This document shows positions 37,963 through 47,461 of a stretch of 64,000 bases of DNA, in pieces. Numbering within the stretch: the stretch's first letter is position 1; every line of letters starts with the position of its first letter. Both the position numbers and the translations under genes were made by a program. The notes beneath the pieces were generated by a model, which searched no databases, was not told the DNA's origin, and saw only the letters and a program-made list of their open reading frames with translations. Source of the DNA: Chondrosia reniformis (taxonomy: Eukaryota; Porifera; Demospongiae; Chondrillida; Chondrillidae); the NCBI GenBank assembly GCA_947172415.1, contig OX359190.1, positions 5,952,001-6,016,000 of the forward strand. The letters are read 5' to 3'.

Positions 37963-39270
37963 AGACTAGTTGTGTGAACTAGATGTACCTACCAGTTTTA
38001 TGTACTAGTTAAATGTGCTAGCGTTATATATATATTAGTTGTATGGACTAGTTCCTAGTTGTATGTACTAGTTTTATGTACCCGTTCTATGTACTACTTG
38101 TATGTACTTTTTATAATAACTAGGTATATGTGTATGTACTAGTTGTATGCACTAGTTTATGAAGTAGTTCTATTTTTATTTACTAGTTGTAGGTGCTAGT
38201 TATATGTAGCAGATGTATGTACTATTTGTATCTACTATTTGTATGTACTATGGGTATGTACAATTTATAAGTACCAGTTATATGTATGTAGTAGCTATAT
38301 GTTTGTGAATTAGTTATATAGACTAGTTGTTTGTCCTAGTTGTATGTACTAGTTGAATGTACTAGTTATATGTACTTGTTACTAGTTGTATGAACTAGTT
38401 GTATGTTCCAGTCGTATGTACTAGTTGCATATACTGGTTATATGTACTAGTTAATAGTTGTGTGTAGTTGTACGACCTAATTGTAAATACTAGTTGTATT
38501 TTAGCTGGTTGTTTGTATGTAATAGTTGTATGAACTAGTTAAATACACTAGTTTTATGTACTAGTTGTATGTACTATATTTATGTACTAATTATATGTGA
38601 ATGTACTAGTCATATGAAATAGTTATATGTACTAGTTATATGTACTAGTTGCATGTACTAGTTGCATGTACTAGTTGTATTTACTAATACTATATACTAG
38701 TTGTAGGTTGTATTCCTAATTATACCAGGAACTAGGGAGTTACTAGTTGTATATACTAGACACTAGTTGTATGTACTAGTTATATGTACTAGTTATATGT
38801 ACTAGTTGTATGTACCAGTTTTGTGTAATTGTTGTATGTACTACTTGTATGTACTATTTATATGTACTAGTTGTATATACTAGTTGTATGTACTACCTAT
38901 ATGTACTCGTTACATTTGTATGTACAGAGTGTATGTACTAGTTGTTTGTTCTAGTTATATAAAATAGTTGTACGTACTATTTATATGTCCCATATATGTG
39001 TGTAGGTACTAGGTAGATGTACTACTTGTATGTACTAGCTGTATTAGGTGGTTGTATGTACTAATTCTATGTACTAGTTGTATGTACTAGTTGTATGTAC
39101 TAGATATGAACCAGTTGTATGTACAAGATGCATGCACTAGTTCTTTGTACAAGCTATATAGAACTAGTTGTATGTACTAGTTGTATATACTAGTCGCATG
39201 TACTGGTTATATGTACTAGTTACTAATTGTTTGAACTAGTTGTAGCTATTAAGTTTATGTACTAGTTGGA

Positions 39271-39416
39271 TGTATATACCAGTTGTATGTACTAGTTAAA
39301 TGTACTTATTTTATATATAAACTAGTTGTATGTACTAGTTGTATGTATATACCAGTTGTATGTACTAGTTAAATGTACTTATTTTATATATAAACTAGTT
39401 GTATGTACTAGTTTCT
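39271..39416 (-). repeat. Recent 73-bp direct duplication in satellite 1
   Basis: Two adjacent 73-bp segments with essentially the same sequence, covering several minisatellite units. Confidence 0.85.
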
Positions 39417-41015
39417 AGTCGTATTTACTAGTTTCATGTACTAGTTGTATGTACTATGTGGATGCACTATTTATTTGAACTAGTTACATTTTTATGTATT
39501 AGTTATATATAGTGGGTGTTTGTTCTAGTTATATGTCCAAGTTGTATGCACTAGTTGTATGTACTATTTGCATGTACTGTTAGGATGTACTAGTTGTATG
39601 TACTAGTTGCATGTACTAGTTGCATGTACTAGTTGTATTTACTAATAGTATATACTAGTTGTAGGTTCTATTCCTAATTATACCAGGAACTAGGGAGTTA
39701 CTAGTTGTATATACTAGCCACTAGTTGTATGTACTAGTTATATGTACTAGTTACTAGTTGTGTGAACTAGTTGTACCTCTTAATTTTATGTACTAATTGT
39801 ATGTACTCTTTGTATGTATATCCTAGTTTTATGTACTAGTAAAATGTACTAGTGTTATATATATACTAGTTGTATGGACTAGTTTCTAGTTGTGTGTACT
39901 AGTTTTATGTACCCGTTCTATGTACTAGTTGTATATACTATTTATAATTACTAGGTATATTTGTATGTACTAGTTGTATGTAGTAGGTGTATGTACTAGT
40001 TATATGTCCTAGTTGGATTGTACTAGTTGTATGTTCTAGGTGATTGTACAAGTTGTACGTACTAGTTGTATGTACTATTTGTGTGTACTGTTAGGATGTA
40101 CTAGTTGTATGTACTAATTGCATGTACTAGTTGTGTGCACAAGGTTTATGAAGTAGTTCTATTTTTATTTACTAGTTGTAGGTGCTAGTTATATGTAGCA
40201 GATGTTTGTACTATTTGTATCTACTATTTGTATGTACTATGTGTATGTACTATTTATAAGTACCAGTTATATGTATGTAGTAGTTATATTTGTGAACTAG
40301 TTATATATACTAGTTGTGTGCACTAGCTGTATGTACAAGATGTGTGTACTATTTATAATTACAAGGTATATGTGTATTTACTAGTTATATGTAGTTGGTG
40401 TATGTACTAGTTATATATCCTAGTTGTTTGTCCTAGTTGTATGTACTAGTTGCATGTACTAGTTATATGTACTAGTTAATAGTTGTGTGAACTAGTTTTA
40501 CGACCTAATTGTAATTACTAGTTGTATGAACTAGTTGTTTGTATATAATAGTTGTATGAACTAATTAAATGTGCTAGTGATATATACTATATGGATGCAC
40601 TATTCATATTTACTAGTTATATATTTATATACTAATTATATGTGGTAGGTGTGTACTAGTTATATGTCCTAGTTTTTTGTACACGTTCTATTTATACGTA
40701 CTAGTTATATTTTTCTGTATTAGTTATATGTGGTAGACTGTGTATTAGTTATAGGTACTAATTGCAAGTACTAGTTGTAGGTACTAGTTGTATATACTAG
40801 ATGTATTTACTGTTTACATTTACAAGGTATACGTGTGTGTACTAGTTATATGTAAAAGTTTTATCTACTAGTTATATGTCCTAGTTGAATGTACTAGTCG
40901 CCTGTACTAATTATATTTACTAGTTACTAATTTATGAACTAGTTGTACCTACGAATTTTATGTACTACTTGTATATACTAGATGTATGTACTAGTTGTAT
41001 GTAGATACCAGTTTT

Positions 41016-42574
41016 ATACAACTAGTAAATATAAATATAACTAGTTCATAAAACTAGTGCATACAAATAGTACATGCAATTAGTACATTAAACTAATACA
41101 TCCTAATAGTACACACAAATAGTACATACAACTAGTACATACAACTAGTACATTCAACTAGAACATACAACTAGTACAAACAACTAGGACATATAACTAG
41201 TACATACACCTACTACATACAACTAGTACATACACATTTACCTTGTAATTATAAATAGTAAATGCAACTAGTTCACACAACTAGTAACTAGTATATACAA
41301 CTAGTACATACAATAACTTCATAAAACAAGTATATAGCTAGCACAAACAATTAGTGCATACATCTTGTACATACAACAGGCTCATTTCTAGTACATACAA
41401 CTAGTACATACAACCAGTACATCCAACTAGTACCTACAATTAGTAAATACAACTACCACATACAACTTGTACAAACTAGTAACACCAACAAACTATTAAA
41501 TATAACTATTTAGTATTAGTACATACAACAAGTAGATACAATTAGCACATGCAATCAGAGCATACAGCTAGTACATACAAGTAGTACATATACCTAGTAC
41601 ATAAACATATAAATAGTACATATAAATAGTTCATACAACTAGTACAATTACACAGAATGGGTACATACTACTAGTACATACAATTAGTATCTAGGACATA
41701 CAACTAGCCCCTCCCTAGTACCTAATATAACCAGGACTTGAACCTACAACTAATACATACAACTAGTATATACAATTAATACAAAAAACTAGTTCAAACA
41801 AACAAACAAGTAGTATATAGAACGAGTTCCTTCCTAGTTCCTAGTATAACTTGTACCAGAACCTACAACTCATTCAAAAAACTAGTACATACAATTAGTA
41901 TAAACATACAACAAGTACACAGAACGTGTACATACAATTAGGACATAAAACTAGTACTTTCAACTAGTACATATAACAAGTACACACACCTACTACATAT
42001 AACTAATACCTAAACATATAACTAGTATATATGAATAGTACATACACATACTGCACACAACTAGAAACTAGTACATACAACTAGTGTATATATACAATTA
42101 GTACATACAACTAGTACATACAACTAGTACATACAATTAGAATCTAGTACATACAACTAGCTCCTCCCTAGTACCTAGGACTCGAACCTAAAACTAGTAC
42201 ATACAACTAGTACATACAATTAGTAGATAAAATTAGTTCAAACAAAGAAACAAGTAGTATAGAGAACGAGTTCCTTCCTAGTTCTTAGTATAACTTGTAC
42301 CAGAACCTACAACTAGTTCAAAACACTAGTACATACAACTAGTACATACAACTAGGTACATACAACCAGTATCAACATACAACTGGTACACAGGACGTGT
42401 ATATACAATTAGGACCAACAACTAGTACTTTCAACTAGTATATATAACAAGTACACACACCTACTACATATAGCAAATACACACACCTACTACATATAAC
42501 TAGTATATATGAATAGTATATACAACTAGAAACTAGTACATACAACTAGTATATATATAAAACTTGTACATTTA
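41016..42574 (+). repeat. Satellite 1, ACTAGT orientation
   Basis: Forward block between two reversed tracts. Contains two close copies of the block ending in ACGAGTTCCTTCCTAGTTC (41.82 and 42.27 kb). Confidence 0.92.
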
Positions 42575-44350
42575 ACTAGTATATGTACAATTTATAAGTA
42601 CTAGGTATATGTTTATTTACTAGTTATATGTAGTTGGTGTATGTACTAGATGTATATCCTAGTTTTTTGTCCTAGTTGTATGGACTAATTGAATGTACTA
42701 ATTTTGAATACTAGTTGTATGAACTAGTTGTATGTATATACTAGTTGTATGTACTAGTTTCATGTACTGGTTATATATATGTACTAGTCAATAGTTGTGT
42801 GAACTACTTGTACGGCCTAATTGTAAATACTAGTTGTATGAACTAGTTGTTGTATATAATAGTTGTATGAACTAGTTAAACGTACTAGCTTTATGTATAT
42901 ATTAGTTGTATGTACTAGTTTCTAGTTGCATGTACTAGTTTTATGTACTAGTTATATATACTATATGGATGCACTATTCATATGTACTAGTTAAATATTT
43001 ATGTACTAATTATATGTAGTAGGTGTTTACTAGTTATAGGTCCAAGGTTTATGTACTCGTTCTATGTACTAGTAGTAGTATGAACTACTTGTAAGTACTA
43101 TGTTTATGTACTATTTATACATACTAGTTATATTTTTATGTATTAGTTATATGTGGTAGATGTGTGTACTAGTTATACGTACTAATTGCAAGTACTAGTT
43201 GTATGTACTAGTTGTATGGACTAGTACTAGGTATATTTACTTGTTGTAGATACTAGTTGTATGTACTAGTTGTATGTATATACTAGTTGTATGTACTAGC
43301 TATGTACTGGTTGTATGTTCTAGTTGTATGTACTAGTTGTATGTACAAATGGTAGGTTCTTTTACTAGTTATACTAGGTGCTAGGAAGGTACTAGTTGTA
43401 TGTAGAAGATACTAGTTTTATGTACTACTTTTATATACTAGTTGTATGTACTATTTATAATTACAAGGTATGTGTATTTACTAGTTATACGTAGTAGGTG
43501 TATGTGCTAGTTGCATGTATTAGTTGTATGTAATAATTGTATGTACTAGTTGTATTCACTAGTTTTATGTACTAGTCTTAGTTATATTTAGCAGTTGTAG
43601 GTACTAGTTATGTACCTGTTATATGTACTAGTTGTATGTATATACTAGTTATAAATAATAGCTATGCACTAGTTGTATATACAAGTTTAACGTTCTAGTA
43701 TTATGTACTCGTTCTATGAACCAGTTGTATGTACTAGTTTATAGTTGTATGTACTTGTTGTATGTACTAGTTTATAGTTGTATGTACTTGTTTTATGTAC
43801 TAGTTTATAGTTGTATGTACTTGTTGTATGTACTAATTGTATGTACTATGCGTATGTACTATTTTTAAGTTCCAGTTATATATGTATTTACTTTTTATAT
43901 GTTTGTTTACTAGTTGTATGTACTAGTTGTATGTACCAGCTGTATGTACTAGTTGTATGCACTATTAATAATAACTAGGTATATGTGTATTTACTAGTTA
44001 AATGTAGTAGATGTATGTACTAGATATATGTCCTAGTTGTTTGTCCTAGTTGTATGTACTAATTGTATGTGCTAGGTGTGTGTACTATTTGGTATGTACA
44101 AGTAGTATGTACTATTTCTATGTACTAGTTATGTACCAGTTGTACGTAATAGTTGTATCTATATACTAGTTGTTAACATTAGCTATGTACTAGATGTATA
44201 TTCAAGTTGTATGTTCTATATAGTATTATGTACTCATTCTATGAACTAGTAGTATTTACTAGTTTCTAGTTGTAAGTACTAGTTATATGTACTAGTTGTA
44301 TGTACTATGTGTATGTACCAGTTGTTGATTCTTGTACTTGTTATACTATG
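42575..44350 (-). repeat. Satellite 1, opposite orientation, last block
   Basis: Ends at an abrupt junction with satellite 2 near 44,350 (TTATACTATG followed by CACTCACTTTTGACTC). Confidence 0.92.
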
Positions 44351-44452
44351 CACTCACTTTTGACTCTACATTTATATGCAATATATAAGATGTATAATAT
44401 GCATATAAGATATATACAATATATATTACATATAAGATATATAATACATATA

Positions 44453-45627
44453 CATTGGAACCTCTGTTAACCGACATTCGCAATAGCGAAAACCTCCACT
44501 ACAACGGCCCGGAAGTAAAGCACCGACTGAACTTCGTATTAAAGTAGTATGTAAGAACCCTCCGTATAGCGGAAACCTCTCAGTTCCGTAATAACAAACT
44601 TATCTCCTTTGCCAAAGTGTAAATTCTATCTCTATTTAACGGAAAAAGGAATCACAATTCGAACGTAATATATCGGGAATTAACGTGTGTGTCAAAAGAA
44701 TGCGAATATGCGAGCAGTATACACAATCTTTTGACACGTATTGATTTGACACCTCAGTAACTTCGTATACACATCCCGTACAACTAAGCATTCTTTTAAC
44801 CACAATGTTTACTTATACCCGAATTTTCGACCAGATTCAAATCCAGTGATATTATTAGGTAAGCAGCTGCCATCTACGGACAGGAGGAGCATTTTGAATA
44901 AGATAGATATGAACAGAACCGACATAGTAAGGAAAGCCTCCATAAGGACAAAGAACTGTCGTCCTTAAATGTCCTTTAAAAAGCTTTGTAAATGAGCACG
45001 TACAGAACACAGGATCAAATTACAGGTTTCATATGGTGTGAAATCTATTTGAAAATTCTTGAACAGCCAGGTTTCAAAGGGTGCTCAAAAATGTGCTAAC
45101 AGATTAATTTCACTGGTTTCAAATTTTAACAGCCCCCTTTCCAAGTTTATACATACTTTCATACCTTTTGAAACCTGGCAGTTCATAGATTTTCAAATAG
45201 GTTTCATGCCATCTGAAACCTGATATTTGATCCTTTGGAATGAAGTTATCTTGAAAAGTATCTTCTTAGAGATGCTCCTCCTGTCCATAGATGGCAGCTG
45301 CTTAACTATCACTGGATTCGAAAGAATCCCTGCAGGACATCAAATACTTTTTGGAGAGCTATTCCCACTTTATTGAAGCAGCTACTACCAGCAACCTTAT
45401 TGATAGAGTTGCAATGTTGCATTCAGTTTGTGCCAGACAGACTACTATAGATGATCATACTTAAGGACTATAGTTACATGTCTGCATGTAAATGTATATA
45501 TATGAAGTCTGAGTAATTATTTCTGTGTAAAAACAAGAAATGCGCAAAACCTCCCTTTAAAGAAAACCTCCTAAATAAAGGAAAAAGAAATTGTCCCAAT
45601 GATGTTTGTTATTCGGAGGTTCCACTG
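44453..45627 (+). mobile_element. Non-autonomous pogo-type element, 1.18 kb
   Basis: TIRs CATTGGAACCTCTGTTAACC and CAGTGGAACCTCCGAATAAC with TA on both sides fit the pogo/Tigger group. It contains a long imperfect palindrome (44,840-45,315) in which GCAGCTGCCATCTACGGACA and a second block (45,013-45,079 with 45,169-45,235) pair with their complements. Near the right end, 45,330-45,464 encodes a short frame (DIKYFLESYSHFIEAA) ending in a stop, which may be a transposase C-terminal remnant. No catalytic core seen. Confidence 0.75.
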
Positions 45628-46346
45628 TAATAGATGTATGCTTTTTTCTCTTTTTTCTTTTTTCAGGACCCCACCTGGTATTGTACCATGGCATCCTTGT
45701 ACGAAGATGTTATCCGTAACATCATCAGTCACATGGCTTCCACAATGTATCTTGTAAATGAAGTCCTATTTATATACCACTCACTTCTGACTCTACATAT
45801 ATATACAATATATAAGATATATTATATGCATATAAGATATATTCAATATATATTACATATAAGATATATAAAACATATATAAGTTGTTAGCTTTTTTCTT
45901 TTTTCAGGACCCAACCTGGTATTGAACTGGGGCATCCTCGTACCTTGTATCCAGACGATGTCATCCGTAACACCATCGGTCACGTGCGTCACCCAATATA
46001 TGTTGTAAATGATGTCCTATTTATATACCACTCACTTTTGACTCTACATATATATGCAATATATAAGATATATAATATGCATATAAGATATATACAATAT
46101 ATATTACATATAAGATATATAATACATATACATTATGCCTGCTTTTTTCTTTTTTCAGGACCCAACCTGGTATTGAATCAGGACATCCTCGTACCTTGTA
46201 TCCAGACGATGTTATCCGTAACACAATCGGTCATGTGGGCTCCACAATATATGTTGTAAATGATGTCCTATTTATATACCACTCACTTTTGACTCTACAT
46301 ATATATGCAATATATAAGATATATAATATGCATATAAGATATATAC

Positions 46347-46850
46347 AAGGATTTTGAACCGTCAATTAGTGATATTTACCCCAAAGAACTTATTCGTAAA
46401 AAGACAAATACCAGCCCTAAAAAATCCCCCTTTTTAGACTTAGATATAACCATTACTAACAATCAATTTATCACTAAAGTATATGATAAGCGAGAGGACT
46501 TTAACTTTGATATAGTAAACTTCCCCCATTTAGATAGTAATATTCCTAATACCCCAGCCTATGGTGTCTTTATTTCACAACTAATTAGGTATTCTAGAAT
46601 ATGTAGTGACTTCTCCAGTTTTCAGGCTAAAAGTTTGCAGTTATGCAGTAGGCTTATTAAGCAGGGTTACAAATACTTTAAGCTAAAATCAACCTTTAAA
46701 ACCTTCCTATCCCGGCAGCCTCTAGTTAGAATCAAGTATAAGCAAAAAGTAGCTAGTATGCTTAAGGACTGTCTTGTGTTACCCCATATTGTGTTACCCC
46801 ACCTCCAAAGAAATGTTACTACTAGAAGACCTAAGGGTAGACTTACGTAA
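46347..46850 (+). pseudogene. RT C-terminal fragment in upstream pseudo-LTR
   Basis: An open frame without a start, identical in register to the last ~168 codons of the full gene: PFLDLDITI through the stop. It differs by a P for Q and an R for L near its beginning. It is truncated by the unit's 5' end and is part of the pseudo-LTR, not a separate gene. Confidence 0.9.
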
Positions 46851-47026
46851 TATGTCCTACTTGTGTCTATAGTTATGCTGAGTCTGTTTTACCTGTACAA
46901 GCAAGATTACTAATAGATTTATAATTAATTCATAAAAGTTAATTGGACCTACATTCCTTTCATAAAATTAAATTTCATCATGTGTCTTAGTTAACACCTT
47001 ATTTAACTTTTGGCGCCAAAATAGTG

Positions 47027-47034
47027 TATATAAG
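47027..47034 (+). promoter_or_regulatory. TATA-like box in upstream pseudo-LTR
   Basis: TATATAAG, 16 bp after the palindrome TGGCGCCA and about 430 bp before the ORF start, so placed to drive the complete unit. An identical box is at 50,560. Promoter activity is inferred. Confidence 0.5.
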
Positions 47035-47100
47035 GCCCCTAGATTTAGCATAGTGAGCCAAGGATTCACAGAAGATCAAGATAAAGAAAAAGACAAAGAC

Positions 47101-47156
47101 TCCCAGGATCACTGATGAAGGGTGGAATTCCCAGAAACGGCTGTCTGACCCAGTGG
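47101..47156 (+). ncRNA. Type I hammerhead ribozyme candidate (upstream pseudo-LTR)
   Basis: CUGAUGA at 47,112-47,118; stem II GGG/CCC with a UGGAAUU loop (one A on each side); GAA at 47,134-47,136; stem III AC/GU with a GGCU loop; cleavage C at 47,145. Stem I pairs UCA with UGA, then GG with CC past an A-C mismatch, then CCC with GUGG past one more mismatch. A very short stem III and open stem I match published PLE hammerheads. Cleavage would separate tandem units of the transcript. Confidence 0.65.
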
Positions 47157-47209
47157 AGAAGAAGATGAAAGAAGGGATGACCCAGTGGAGAAGAAGATGA
47201 AAGAAGGGA
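47146..47209 (+). repeat. 32-bp tandem duplication after the cleavage site
   Basis: TGACCCAGTGGAGAAGAAGA begins each of two identical 32-bp units (47,146-47,177, 47,178-47,209). Each copy offers a 3' strand for hammerhead stem I. Same in the downstream repeat. Confidence 0.9.
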
Positions 47210-47461
47210 AAAGAAGGAAGAAAAGACTACTGTATCTTCATCTAAAGCTCTCTTTAGGTTTAGTTCCCCTGTAGGCTCTTTTTACAGAATAGGCATATAG
47301 CATGTAGGAAAATGGTATCTTAGATTTTTCATGTATTTACTTAGCCTCATGTTAGTCCCTGGTGGCTGTTGAGCCATTGTTGCCTTTAAATAGCCCCGGC
47401 TACATGTAATAGGTTAAGTCTTTGTGGACTAGCTTGTCTAGTCCTTGACCCATTTCCAATC

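Larger units (their letters stand above)
28455..38600. repeat. Right arm of large inverted duplication
   Basis: Mirror of 15,200-25,775. Extra relative to the left arm: the LINE. Missing: the Naiad tail, about 150 bp opposite 15,745-15,890, and the reversed block. The outer limit is approximate because satellite paralogues blur it. Confidence 0.88.
25781..41015 (-). repeat. Satellite 1, opposite orientation
   Basis: Longest reversed tract. It comprises the 2.7-kb spacer of the big duplication (25.78-28.46 kb), the right arm, and an outer part. Interrupted by the LINE, E, A and D copies. No other feature recognised. Confidence 0.92.
46345..47333 (+). repeat. Upstream pseudo-LTR of the Naiad-type PLE
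   Basis: Direct repeat of 49,878-50,866. Contains the RT 3' coding end, an untranslated region with a TATA-like box, a hammerhead-like motif and two 3' hairpins (CTAAAG/CTTTAG and CTGTA/TACAG). Confidence 0.93.

Noticed and set aside
1-44350. CRISPR array or telomere repeat
   Set aside because: Units are contiguous 13-mers without unique spacers and do not match TTAGGG-type repeats; the genome is eukaryotic.
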